From Pseudopyrenochaeta lycopersici (Eukaryota; Ascomycota; Dothideomycetes; Pleosporales; Pseudopyrenochaetaceae), in NCBI GenBank assembly GCA_003313425.1, contig NHZP01000003.1, forward strand, positions 806,001 through 870,000: a stretch of DNA of 64,000 nucleotides, given 5' to 3'. The notes beneath the pieces were generated by a model that saw only the letters and a list, made by a program, of their open reading frames with translations, had not been told where the DNA came from and did no database searches. This document shows, piece by piece, positions 23,575 to 35,697 of this stretch; the stretch's first letter is position 1; every line of letters starts with the position of its first letter. The position numbers and the translations under genes are program-made.

Positions 23575-24126
23575 TCAGTCGGAGTCTGATGTCTGGGGGG
23601 CAAATTTGCGTTTCAGCTGCAACGTGCCTTCCTGCTCCAGGCCTGCAATGGAGCTCCGTCCACTCCAGCTGTGGCCGCGATTGTTGGCGAAGAGGGCGGA
23701 GCCAATTGAGTATAGCGAGGAGAAAGACAGGCGATTAGAGTCTGCGGCATCAAGGTCAGATCGCGGAAGTCGGAACGCGTCCGGCAGCAACAAAGGATTC
23801 ACTGGGGCGAGCGCTGCACGGGATCCCTCTAGCGTTGGCGTCGTCTCTGTCTCGTCAATTGCTGAGCCATTGCGCGCATTGCCAAAGAACTCGAAGAGGC
23901 TGCTGTCAGACGCCTTGGACGCCCGTCGCGAGGGCAGCGACTGACGGATTGCCTTCGCGCTCAGCGGCGGCAGCGACACACTCGCCCTGGATACGTTGCC
24001 ACCGCCCGTCTCCGGTTCGCTCGACCTCGCCTTCCTGCCTGCTGCTGAGGCGCCGCTCGCCGACGAGAGTTGTTGCCATGACTGTGGGCTCTCAGCACTC
24101 ACTGCGCGGGAGAGCGACTGCTCCAT
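23575..24126 (-). CDS. Upstream ORF, probable N-terminal exon of the Vip1 gene
   Basis: This 183-codon ATG ORF (MEQSLSRAVSAESPQSW) lies in the same frame as the Vip1 ORF. Only a TGA and 15 nt separate the two. Its sequence is Ser-rich with ordered patches such as LSAKAIRQSLPSRRASKAS and LPDAFRLPRSDLDAADSN. A 63-nt intron (23623-23561, donor gttgca, ctgac branch, acceptor ccag) would remove the stop and fuse the first 167 codons to Vip1, giving about 1523 aa. The donor is weak. The alternatives are a long regulatory upstream ORF or an independent small gene. The coding character is convincing; which of these applies is inference. Confidence 0.5.
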   Translation of the reverse strand: MEQSLSRAVSAESPQSWQQLSSASGASAAGRKARSSEPETGGGNVSRASVSLPPLSAKAIRQSLPSRRASKASDSSLFEFFGNARNGSAIDETETTPTLEGSRAALAPVNPLLLPDAFRLPRSDLDAADSNRLSFSSLYSIGSALFANNRGHSWSGRSSIAGLEQEGTLQLKRKFAPQTSDSD

Positions 24127-24826
24127 GTCAGCTCGTAACCCCGCGACGCGCGGGGTTTGTGTTGCACAGTTGCTTTTTCAGGAACCACGTGTGCTGGCGA
24201 CCATGACGTAGCGACAAGCCCTCTTCACGATATTGCCCTGGCCAGAGCTGCGAGTCGAGGAAGACAAGCTGGTGTCTGCTGTCTTTTGAAACCCGCACGG
24301 TACATGTGCCTGTCCATCTATCGCTGTGCGTCATTGGGCGCCACTTGGCAGCATGGCTGAACCTCATGATCTTTGATGCGCGCAATCACGACCAGCAGGA
24401 ATGCGCCCCGTCAACGACACTACATATGCATCTCCTCCTGTCGTATCTTGCTTGTGGGTTAGTGTCGCCTAGTTATCTTTCGAGTCAGTCTCAGTTCTCC
24501 CAGCACCCTGCGCTCTTCGTCCTCTAAACGCCTGCTACCTACTAAACGAATTGGGCAGTTGCTTCCTTGAGACACATTGTAGCCATCACACCGCAGCAGC
24601 ATTCAACGCACGATTCGTTAATTGGTCCGTAGCCGTAGTTTGGTGAATGGCGGCTAGGCACAAACCCCCGCGGCGATCCGCCTCATTAGCGTGGGGAGCG
24701 TCAAGCGCAAAGATCTAATCTAATCTCATCTCCGCAAACTTTTTGTGCAGCCTTACTTGACGTTCGCCATACAGCACCACACGCGCCTTCTTCGCATGAC
24801 AGCCAAATATTGCTGAACAAGACAGC
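24127..24826. other. Divergent promoter region between Vip1 and UTP21
   Basis: 700 bp between divergent starts (if the upstream ORF belongs to Vip1). No RNA gene or other ORF was recognised. Confidence 0.5.
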
Positions 24827-27800
24827 ATGGCAGGCCCCAAAGTGCATGACAGCACAGTCAATGGCCCTGTAATCAAGCGCCAAAAGCTCCACAGTAACAG
24901 CCAAAATAGCTCTGCGCCGCTAGTTCGCCAGTCCAAAATATTTGCGCCGTTCAGGGTAGGTTTCTCAACCTTTGTGAAGGTCGTTTAGCCTGACTAATTC
25001 TTTGCAAACAGACAGTAGGACTCGTCTCTCCTACCAGCGTGCCCTTTACTTCTCTCCCGCTCGGCAAAACAACCTTTCAGATCACCACCTCTGTTGGCCG
25101 CTCGCTGCAGACGTATGACCTGAAGCGCGGCCTGAACCTCGTCTTCATTACGCGACCGCAGACTCCAGAGGATATCACGGCCACACTAGCGTGGAAGAAG
25201 GTCGTCTTCGCAGCTTGGTATGGCGGAGCACGTAAAGGGCACAATGCCTCGGGCGGCGTCTGGGTATTCCAGCGCGGGAAAAAGGTGGCTGAGCTTGAGC
25301 TACCTCGAGGTGGCATTGAGAAGATAGGACAGCTTGTGGTCATGGGAGAGTGGATCGTGGGATGTGGCTCTAAGAGCATTCAAGTCTGGAGAACAGCAAC
25401 CCTGGAGCATTACACCACGTTACAGAGCGCCTCGTCGAGCTCTCTCTCTGGCTGCATCTGCAACATGCCGACGTATCTGAACAAGGTATTTGCGGGACGA
25501 AGCGATGGTTCGGTCGAGATTTGGAATCTCAGCACCGGAAAATTACTCTACACTCTTCTTCCACCTGCCGCAGATTTCGGGGCTGTGACCGCACTGCAAC
25601 CAACCCCTGCTCTATCGCTTCTCGCTATCGCCTACAAATCGGGACCAGTCACGATACACGATATACGAGCTGACAAGGAAGTGATGCGATTGAATACTGG
25701 CGGCTCACAGAAGCTCCCTGTAACCTCCATCTCCTTTAGGACAGACGGATTGGGCGCTGGCGACGACGGCCGCGAAGACGGCGTCATGGCAACTGCAAGC
25801 AAAGACAGTGGAGACATCACGTTTTGGGATCTCAACAAAGGTGGTCGCAAAACAGGTACCTTGCGTGGAGCACATGGGCCTCCGCCTTCTGCAAGCGGTG
25901 GAGTTGGTGGAGGCATCAGCAAGATCGAGTTCTTGGCTGGTCAATCAGTCATCGTTTCGAGTGGCTTGGACAACTCACTGAAGAGCTGGATCTTCGACGA
26001 ATCACCGTTTTCCCCGATACCACGCATCCTACATTCTCGTGGAGGACATGCCGCTCCTGTCTCCACCCTTCGCTTCCTTCCTTCAAACTCAGATGGTTCT
26101 GACGACACTGGGAAGTGGCTTCTCAGCGCAAGTAAGGACCGAAGTCTGTGGGGCTGGAGCTTACGGCGTGATGGGCAGAGCACAGAGCTCAGCCAAGGCG
26201 CAATTCAAAAGAAAGCGAAAAAGATGGGCCTCCTCAATGGAAACGCAGAGACCTCTAAACATCACGTGAAGCTAGAGGACCTTAAAGCTCCAGTTGTCAC
26301 TTGTATTGCTTGTTCCCTGAATCGCGATGGTGGCATGGGAGCTATGCCTGGTGTCACTGGTATCTGGAACAACTCGTCAAAAGTCAAGGGACAGGACAAG
26401 AAGAAGCCTGAGGTCAATATGACTGGATGGGAAAGCATTGTTACTGGACATGCCGGCGACAAAACTGCAAGGACCTGGTTCTGGGGCCGGAAACGTGCAG
26501 GAAGATGGGCATTTGATACGGGCGACGGCACTGAGGTGAAAAGTGTTGCAATATCCCCATGCGGCACATTCGCTTTAATCGGCTCCGCTGGCGGCTCCAT
26601 CGACATGTATAACCTCCAGTCTGGACAGCATCGACGAAGGTTTCCTGCTCGGTTGACACCAGTCGAAGCAAAGAAACATAAGCTGCTGCAATTAGAAGCT
26701 GAAGACTCATTGAATGTTGGGGACATTGCTCCCCGAAAGTTTGCCAAGGGTGAAGGCAGACATAAAGGAGCTGTAACGGGACTAGCCGTTGACGGCTTGA
26801 ACCGCACGCTTTTGAGCTGCTCAGACGATGGCAAAGTAAAGGTTTGACAGAATCATTGAACATTGTTGAAACACGCGCGCTAACCTTTGGCACAGTTCTG
26901 GGGTTTCGCCACAGGCATTCTGCTTCATGAAATCGATTGGTATCCCATGACCAAGATCCTAGGTCTTCGCTATCATCGTAATAGTGACCTAATAGCGCTA
27001 AGTTGTGACGATGGCTCAATTCGTGTCCTGGACATCGTGACTAGAAAGCTCATTCGTGAACTCTGGGCATCCCGGTCTCATGCTGAGCTACAAACACTCG
27101 ACTATACCTTCTCAAATGATGGCCGATGGATTCTTTCGGCAGCATCTGACTCTACTGTTAGAGTCTGGGACCTTCCCACTGGCCATCTCATTGACGCAAT
27201 GAAACTACCGAGAACATGCAATACTGTGGCGTTTTCCCCATCAGGCGAGTTCCTTGCCACAGGGTTAGATGGCGAGGTAGGCATCCACATCTGGACCAAT
27301 CGTACACTCTTCACGCACGTCTCTACGCGCCAAATTACTGAGACCGATATCGCCACTGTCAGCGCACCTACAGCATCTGGTGAAGGAGGTATCGCCATCG
27401 TTGAAGCAGCGGCAGAAGAACAGCCCGAGGACGAGGAACAAGATGAGACTACTGTTCCAGTCATGGACCAATTGAGCGACAAGATTACAACACTCAGCCT
27501 AGTTCCCAAATCACGCTGGCAGACCCTGCTGCACCTCGATGTTATCCGGGCTCGCAATAAACCCAAAGAAGCGCCTAAAGCACCGGAGAAAGCACCGTTC
27601 TTCTTACCTTCGCTCGGCCAAAACCAAGTGGCAGGGACCGAGAGCACCGCTCTCATGCCACTCAATCAGGAGCCAGCATCCCGCATATCTAGCTCCGCGC
27701 TTGCTTCACGCTCCAGCGCCGCAACCTCTACCTCTGAATTCACTCGTCTTCTCGCCCATACCGCCCAAACCTCCGAGCATACACCGCTCCTATCATACCT

Positions 27801-28107
27801 CGCATCTCTTGCGCCCTCCGCTGCCGACATCGCAATCCGCACGCTCGACACTACTGAACCTTACTTGGAATTAATAACATTCATTGAAGCATTGACGTCA
27901 AGACTGAAGGAGAGAAAGGATTATGAACTTGTGCAAGCTTGGATGAGTGTGTTTTTGAGGTTACATGGAGATACGATCATTAAAGATGAAAACCTTGTGG
28001 GTAAGCTTAGGAAATGGCAAGAGGAGGCAAAGAAAGAGAGAGAGAGGCTTGGAGGCTTGGTGGGGTACAGTGTCGGGGTTGTGGGATGGGTGAGAAGTGC
28101 AAGGTAA
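24827..28107 (+). CDS. UTP21: U3 snoRNP / SSU processome WD40 protein Utp21 (WDR36)
   Basis: Nucleolar subunit of the t-UTP/UTP-B assembly needed for 18S rRNA processing. Exons are 24827-24955, 25012-26841 and 26896-28107 (1056 aa; the yeast protein is 939). The first exon has a basic leader (VIKRQKLHS) ending FAPFR. The second starts TVGLVSPTSVPFTSLPLGKT, the family N-terminus, and carries WD40 repeats (LLSASKDRSLWGWSLR, GHAGDKTARTW). The third continues the second propeller (SDSTVRVWDLPTGHLIDAM) and ends with the Utp21 C-terminal domain (LITFIEALTSRLKERKDYEL). A tail insert rich in Glu/Asp lies near residues 810-825. Introns are 56 and 54 nt. It shares a divergent promoter with Vip1. Confidence 0.95.
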
Positions 28108-28835
28108 GGAGCTGGTACTGGTACTACGAAAGCTGAAGAACAACTTAACACCCCATCGTGCGCCATCCTCTATCATTGCTCGTTCATGTCTATATGCTCC
28201 CTGGCCTAGACGGTCACACAGAGTGGCTGGTGTTTCAAAATACTCCCGGTATGTGCCATACCCATTCCTGGCCGGAAGGCCTTCAAGTCCTGTTTCGGAC
28301 TTCATCTCAGACCTACATCTTGGTACCGATACTACACCTATAGCAACACTTCCACCCGTTACATAGCCAGTTGTAGTTTCGGCGCTCGGTCAACTCTTCC
28401 CTTCCTAACAACGACCGACTGTCTTCCAGCGTAGCATTTCCGTGGCAAATCTGTTGCTATCTAGAGCAGCACAGCCGTGCTCCGCCTCACATTTGGATTC
28501 GTTACCCATCCCGCTTTGTTTCACTGAGACTTCTCCTATGGCGCAGCTGCCGGTGATGCCGGCATCGCCAGCGGTCTCAACGCTTGGTCGCCTTTTCCTT
28601 ATCCCATCGAAAACAACACACCGATAGAGTTAGCGCGGGAACGTTGGTCCCAGACCTCCGGGTTGAAGAACATTCCCCTCGCGACTATGAACTTCCCGTT
28701 TCGCGCTGCACAAATTAATTGCAAATCAGTTAATTTCCGAACAACAATCTTCTTCCCATAGCGTTCAATGCTCGTTGCTTTTAGCTGCAGATCCGCCGAG
28801 TCAAATATATACCAGCACCGTGTCACCGAGACACA
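28108..28835. other. Intergenic, nothing recognised
   Basis: 728 bp holding the UTP21 3' end and the promoter of the next plus-strand gene. No coding signal. Confidence 0.45.
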
Positions 28836-30920
28836 ATGCTCGCGCAGCAGGCCAATGAACTCGAAGGCAGTGGCAACGGCAGCCAGGAGCCCGTGCCCAG
28901 GAGGAGGGGGGAGAAACGGCCTACAGCATTCATGTTCATTGACTCTAGCAATGGCGGTATAAATGCGAAGCCAGATAGGGTTGTCCGGTCCTTTGTCATG
29001 AAGTCGGCCCGCAACAGGAAGCCATGGAGTACCAGACCTAAAAGTCCAAAGATAGAAACGTCAACAAGTGAGAGACCTCGGCGACGATCGTCATCTCGGA
29101 TCCAAACTAGCAATAGACAGCATCAACCTATAGGCTGTTCACCTGGTTTGGAATGCGACATATATACCACGCCATGGAAAAAGCAGTCTGTTACATCACT
29201 GAGTAGTAGCAGGAGTAACAGCGTTTACTCCAACTACAGCAGCCATTGGGCGTGCGAGAGCCCCGTGTCAACATATATCACTAGCCCTTGCCTTGACTAT
29301 GATCACGGTGGGGATGTCTCCGACTTTTTCAATTCGAGGCGAATAGCTCTGAATCGTCAGGGCAACTTGAACATTTTTAGCTTCCCAGGCTCATTCGATT
29401 GCTTAGCGGTGCGACTAGATACTGACGCAAGACGTCTCCTCCATCAATGTAAGGCGGCCCATCTTTCACCCCTTGGGCTTCCACTGACCCCCTGAGGCAG
29501 TCGTCGAGGTATCCACACCCCGTCTTCTTCCTGTAGATCCACATAGATCCTCAGCGGCAGCAGCCACAGACTGGGTCGCTTCTTGTATCCAGTCGGCTGT
29601 CAGCGCACCTTTCATCTACGCTGCGCTCACTTCGTCTGCACGTGCTGCCAGGCTCGATGCGGAAGTGTACAAATGGCGTGCTATATCAGAAGTCAACCGG
29701 CTTCTTGCCGATCCTAGCAAAAGCACAGATGATACTACTATTGCCACTGTTCTTATACTCCTTGCCTTAGAAGAGGCCGACCTGGCGGATCCAAAGAAAA
29801 AGGGCGATGAAAGGCGATACAGTATCAAGGTGAATGAGGCACATCAAAATGGCTTGAGGACGATGATAGGGCAGAGAGGGGGACTTGCGGCGCTGAATGA
29901 AAATCGTTGTCTTCAGGTTTGCATACTGTTGTAAGTTCAACTACATTCACCTTGTATCGTACCGATTGTCTGGTCTACCGTCATCCTAGAGTCACGATTT
30001 CTAGCTCTTTGGCTGATAGTCTCACTAGGCACAGCATTGCCCAATCCATCGCCACCTTTAAGCATCCCTATGCTCTCCTCTTCGACGCCAGTGGGCAGGT
30101 TGAAGACTACACTTCCATCTCCTTTCAGTCACCACACTCCTTCGCCAGCGTTCTTCGACCAGTCCATGACCTCGGCATCGACAATGGGCTCTTCAACATC
30201 GTGTCTACCATGACAATATTTATCTCGGACCTCGCTGCATGGTACGCCACCGGTATCTGTCCCATCGATGCCCTCGACCTGCAAAAGCACGCTAGCTTAT
30301 TGTTGTATCGACTGTTCGACTGGTACGAGCGTAGCACCTCAGAGCAGACTCTGGACCAAAGTATTGATCAGAGTATTTGTCTCGCTGCGCTCATATTCAT
30401 GGTCAATGCCACCGAGCCAAACACATTATTTTTCGGCTACCGCCTCCACAAGGCCGTGACCAAGCTCTGCGCCTCGCTGCAGAAAGTACCTATCCTACGA
30501 TGGTCCAACGCACCAGATCTGCTGCTCTGGGTGCTAACGATGGGCGCCTTGGGTGAGAGCACTCTTCCCAGGAGTTCAAGACCAAAGCCAAGCATAGGCC
30601 CGGGTCTCAGGTTCTTTACAGAGTATTCCCGCACTGCCTTCTCCGGCCACGGGGCGAGCGCGACGCCAGCGGCTCTGGAGCTGCTACTGGGGAAGATGAG
30701 AACCTGTCTCTGGATACCGTCCATCTTTGATGAGCGCGTGAAGACGCTCTGGGTGAGGATGGGCCTGTGCAAGGCAGATGCGGTGGAAGTCGAGGACAAG
30801 AGTAGCAGTGAAAGCGAAGGGGAGCAAGTGGTTGATGAAGAATTTGCATTGGGCCAGAGTACGACGATGAGATTTTTTCCTACAGATGCGAGGAAGGCTC
30901 CGAGAGCGGGGAATAGGTAG
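28836..30920 (+). CDS. Fungal-specific transcription-factor-domain protein (PF11951-type), 657 aa
   Basis: Exons are 28836-29448, 29501-29930 and 29990-30920; donors are gtaagg and gtaagt, introns 52 and 59 nt. The N-terminus, FMFIDSSNGGINAKPDRVVR followed by SFVMKSARNRKPW, is the usual opening of fungal proteins annotated as PF11951 or 'tachykinin family'. These carry the Fungal_trans_2 region without a Zn2Cys6 cluster, and none is present here. A Ser/Arg-rich basic stretch follows, then the alpha-helical core (WRAISEVNRLLADPSKSTDD and later DALDLQKHASLLLYRLFDWY). The C-terminus is acidic (SSSESEGEQVVDEEF). It is likely nuclear and regulatory, but no DNA-binding domain is visible and its targets are unknown. 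The start has in-frame support and both introns keep phase. Confidence 0.8.
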
Positions 30921-33900
30921 TGTCCAGGTGTATCATCGAGATTGAAGAGATTGTCGAAGACATCTTTTACCCAGTGTTGTAGTATTACCTCTACTCGTGT
31001 TCCGGTAGCTCCACCACGATAAACCGGTTCTTCTTCATCCGGGGTTGACGTGTATAAAAAAGATATTAGGAAAGCCTGTGAAGACAGAGATCTATGAATT
31101 GAGAGTAGTAACTTAGCTTGGTGTCGCTCATCAACGACTTCTCAAAATCTAGCTTAGTCCTGTATTACACGAGAGAAGTATTAAAAATACGCGAAAGTAG
31201 ACCTTTCTTTGGTTATTCACCTCCTCTCATAGTCTTCTCGATGCACTAGACGGTTCAGCTTTCGATTCTACGCAACCATTCTCTTGTGTGAAAATTTGCC
31301 GCGGAAATTCGGGGTTCAAGGAACCTAGATCAGAACTGCGACTCCGAATTATACTCTGAATTTTCCATCCGGCTTGCCTGTCCATATTGTTACCTACCTC
31401 AGAATGGCCATGGCGATACTCCGGATATACGAGCTACGAGAACTGTCAGTCACGGTCACGGGAATAACCAAATCCGCAATCTCCGTCAAGTGAAAGTCCC
31501 GCAAGCAGCGTCGTCGTCATTGTTTTACCACTTAGAATCTTGTTGAGTTGCATGGCTCGCTTCTATGTGGACGTTGATAGGGATGGAGGGTAGTATGAAG
31601 AATACTAGAACCGGGAACCGTGTCCGTGGCTAGCCCGTACCCTGAAAATTTGTAAACACTTCTTTATCTGAGTTTTCTGTATCTGAATATAGGTCCGATG
31701 ATGGGTGGAAATATCTATCAAGTCTCCGTCTTGAGTTCATCATCCTATTGGGGCAATGATAGAATGACCAAGAACTGTGCAGCGGATACGCGTCGAAAAG
31801 GCAGGAGGAGCAACGGCCAACACCCACATATCGGCCTAGGTTGTTTTATGTCAGGCAGTGGTAGTGCTGCATGAAGCTGCACGCACGGCTAAAAGCGGTC
31901 CTTCTCGTCTGATATCGGTCTCGAACAGATTGACCATGCGTCAAGATGGGATGGGCAAGTTTGTGAACATAGGGCTGATGATATTCGATCAATATTTCTG
32001 CACAGGCTCTTTGCTGCTTTCCGATAAGCGTTGGTCATAGATTGTCGAAGCACTTGCGCAGTATGATGCCATGCCGTTGGTCAATGCCTTGCGGCCAAGC
32101 TTTTGTCAAGCTTTTTGAACCCGAGTGAAGGTCAGAACTCTCTGCACTGTTCGTACGATTGACGCGTCGAACCAGTGCAAGCGAGGAATGACGTATCTAT
32201 CGAAATGTTGATGAGGTCTGAGCCGAGAGAACCAATGGTTGCGGCCGTGTTGCTGAGTGATGCATATTTTGACTCGGTTATCTGATTAGCAAGACAAGCT
32301 CGGGTCGGCACAGATGTCGACAAAGCCGTCCGACAGCATAGGCGAGACGATTTGGGTAAGAGATAAACTGTCTTTGCTGCGAAAAGGATATGTGGATACC
32401 GTTGTCAGGTAAAGTACGATGCCGTGGAGATGCAGCAGAATGTAGGGCTGCAGGGTCGTGATTTAGTCAGTGATCTGTCGAAGCAGTGGGTCTTCTAGAA
32501 GATTGCTAAAAAGAGAAACGATCGTCGATCACTCAAAATTAGTCTTTTTACCAATATTGTGCGGATAGAGCGAAATTTCTCCTCTTGGGTAATGGGGTAG
32601 TGGTGCGTGGCTGTTAGGTCATGCATAACGTTATTGAGGTGGGCTGAGTCTCTTGGTAGCGAGCGCGACCAGTCAACCACGAACACAACCAATGTTCGTC
32701 AGTTGTTCTCGCGATGTTCGTACTGCGTACGTGTGTGACTGGAATGCGCCTTGGTGGTGAAGCTGGTTACGCGTTTTGTTTGTGCTGACATGTGCGTGGT
32801 GGCTGTTCGCTGTTTGTGGTTCGCATATGCTCGGCAACCCGTGGATCCGTCGACTCATTCTTGCTCAAACGTGATGTGGAAGGGCATCGTAACATCGCTT
32901 TCGCTACACTGCCGTGTTGTGCATATATGTGGACCGCAATTTATCGGGGTTCGCGAGGCCCATATCAGCCTCGCACAGCTCCAGCGGTGAGAAAGAAAAC
33001 GGCTCACCGAAGGAGTGGGCACGTGTACAGGTTAAACTACATGCATGCAGTTGTACGACGCCTTTGGGGTGCGAATACTACCATAAGGCTGTGCACTGGA
33101 TGGATAAAATGCATGCCATTGAAGGGTTTGGTTGGTCAAGCGAGGAGCTGAGTAACACCGGCGATTGGACTTACCGCATCGGTCATGGGCTCTTTCCACG
33201 AACGCCTTTTTGGGGCTTGAGCCAGCAGCATGGAAGGGCGCTACGAGGCAGTTTGGCGCATTCTCAGGAAGTGGCGCCTTCTGAGGCTTCCTGGGAGTAT
33301 TCTCCAAGGCTTGATCTCATGCCGTGTGCAGAGATGAGATTGCACTTGAATTGGAATTGACCGGAGCAGTAGACAGTTCGACAAGGCCGACGTATATGAG
33401 CGAGGCTATACGGTGGACCACTGGCACACCGAAGCCTTGCAGGCGGCATCCGGTTACGGAGCGCGCTCGTATACGTTCCCGCCGCAGATCATGTTTACGC
33501 ACGCAGGCGGTCGCGCCATGAAGAGAATGAGCATGATCTCGTCATCAGATTTTTAGTGGTTGTTGCATGTGGTTTAAGTTGCAGTTAAGGTTTAGTGGGT
33601 TTGTCAGATGGCATTTTTCAGCATAGGTGACAAAGCCAGCTACGGCGGCCAATCAGCAGCGTCACAGAGCGACTGGAGGGTCCAGTTTGTAATCGAGGAG
33701 TCAGAAGAGTCAAGCCCAAGACGCCCTTTTTGAATGACAGATGTGCGACATGGGTTAATTTGTGATCATTTACCATGACGTGGGGACGATAGGGAATGAC
33801 AGGCGTGGGTTGGCAGGACGGGCGCTGCCCGGTTCGCGGACGAAAGACTGCCAGGAGACCGAAACACCGTGTTGCGAGAGCGCGCTAGGCATGGCAACCA

Positions 33901-34956
33901 AGCTTCATGCGGTTCGTCCGTAAGGATGGACTTTGCAACAAAGGCTCCGAGCACGCGAAACTGGCATTTGTCGCACTGGTTGGCCCGAGTGCACCGAGAT
34001 GCTGTCGTGTGTCTGATGATGATGTGGAGAAAGGAGGAGAGTCTCAGCTGGGCCGTGGCCTCTCTGCAGCCTTGCGAAAGGTGTGCAATGAAGGGGTCGC
34101 ATCAATGACCCGAAAAGGGGAGCGCAACCTGGTAAGCGAGACCCCGAACGGGGACGCGTTTGAGAGGGTACAGATGAAGGGTTGACCGCTCTGATTGTTG
34201 TGGCTTTGACATGCCTGGGCTGAGCCTGAGCCTTACGACAGCGCATCCTGGGCCCCATAGGCAGCCAGGCAGCCAGGCACTCGCGCCCTGGCTGGCCAAC
34301 GCAGCAAGGAGTCAGGACGCGAAAAGCAAATGCCTTGTTGCAGACTGTGTGATGCAATCGACTTGCTTTCGCGAGTTACTAACACCCGCCAGCGCGGCAT
34401 GGGACCACGATGGGTAATCGGAGTGAACCCTGGGCAAAGGGCTCTGGTAGCTCCGCCCAAGCTCCGGTGGAGTTGCTCGTAAAGCCGTACAAAGGACGAG
34501 AAATGCATCGCCCGGCCGAGCTGCGTCCCGCTTGTAGCGTAAGCCAGGCTAGTGTGGGCTGCATGCAGACCCCTGCCGCTGGTGTGAATCATCTCACCGA
34601 CTCGGCCAAGAGCGGTGGAAAACATGCCAATAAATTCCGAGATGCCGTTAGGGCATCGTGGTCATCCTCCGAGCGCATGAGAAACATAAGAAACACGCTT
34701 GCCCGCACTGAACAAGTCATCATCAGCCTTCACACCAGACCAACAAACCAATACACTCAAGAAGAATCTTCTTGACCTCAACGGCACATCACTCTGACTA
34801 TCAAGTACATCGATAGCTATCCGCCCTTTCTGCACGCTCGGATCACCTTCCACCTATTGGCTACTGCATAAGGTTCGTGAAGCCTCGTCTTTCCTCCAGT
34901 CATCCATAAACTGACTCACATTTTTTAGGCACTTATATTTCTGCCTAACAACAAAC
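30921..34956. other. Gene-poor 4-kb interval
   Basis: No conserved protein, tRNA or obvious repeat was recognised. The right part (about 33.0-34.8 kb) is full of mutually overlapping ORFs of 60-150 codons on both strands, which suggests stop-poor GC-rich noncoding DNA rather than a gene. It may include a long regulatory region for the gene at 34957. Confidence 0.5.
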
Positions 34957-35697
34957 ATGCCTTCTTCATCACATCTCCGCCTACAAACCACCTTCGAACC
35001 CATCTCTGCTGAGACGGCTCGCTCCCACTTTGTCTCTTCACCACCACAGAAGAAGCAAAAAATGTCCCTGACCCAGACCTACTACATCGCCGCCTCGGCC
35101 CGCACCAAGCTGGGCAAGGAGGCCTGCAGGGCCGACCACGACCTCCGCCTCCTTGTTGGCCATGCCAACCTCCTCGACAGCCTCATGATCGAACTCCAAG
35201 ACGCCGAGCGCCAGCAGGAAGCATGGTTCAACCAGACAATGGCCAAGGCCTCCAAGGCTGAGGAGCCCCGACACATCCAATGGGCCGACAGCATCGCCGA
35301 GGAGCAAGAGGAGGACGACTCCGACTCCGACTCCGAGTTCGACGATGACTTCGACATGGTCCCAATGCCCCGCAACATTGTCCACGCACCCGTCCAGATC
35401 ACAACTATGGAGCTTGAGGAGGATGAGGAGGAGTTCTACGACGACATGGAGGACGACTCAGACCTGGCCCTCACTCGTGTTCCCTCGCAATTGCAATCAC
35501 CACCTGAGCTCGTCTACGAGGAGGACTCTGACGACGAGGCACCTCCTGCCTCGCCGCCGCAGTCAACGCTTAACTTCTCAGAGAAGGAGGCAATGCTCAC
35601 AACAACCTACTACAACACAAAGCCACAATCACAATACCTGGAAGACGACCACCCGCTGTTCATGGACACATCTGCTCCGCTCATCTCAAGTTATTAG
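34957..35697 (+). CDS. Conserved fungal acidic protein of unknown function (246 aa)
   Basis: Single-exon ORF. The conserved part seems to begin at an internal Met (residue 36): SLTQTYYIAASARTKLGKEA, then DHDLRLLVGHANLLDSLMIE and LQDAERQQEAWFN. This is an alpha-helical, probably coiled block that I recognise as recurrent in Pezizomycotina without a known role. The rest is strongly acidic (EEQEEDDSDSDSEFDDDFD and a second Glu/Asp tract) and ends with a conserved-looking tail, LTTTYYNT to PLFMDTSAPLISSY. There is no membrane segment or signal peptide. Either ATG 34957 or ATG 35062 could be used; I kept the first. It sits alone between two gene-poor intervals. Confidence 0.75.
   Translation: MPSSSHLRLQTTFEPISAETARSHFVSSPPQKKQKMSLTQTYYIAASARTKLGKEACRADHDLRLLVGHANLLDSLMIELQDAERQQEAWFNQTMAKASKAEEPRHIQWADSIAEEQEEDDSDSDSEFDDDFDMVPMPRNIVHAPVQITTMELEEDEEEFYDDMEDDSDLALTRVPSQLQSPPELVYEEDSDDEAPPASPPQSTLNFSEKEAMLTTTYYNTKPQSQYLEDDHPLFMDTSAPLISSY

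Noticed and set aside
26441..27019. 192-codon minus-strand ORF antisense to UTP21
   Set aside because: It is a mirror of well-conserved WD40 coding sequence and crosses a UTP21 intron.
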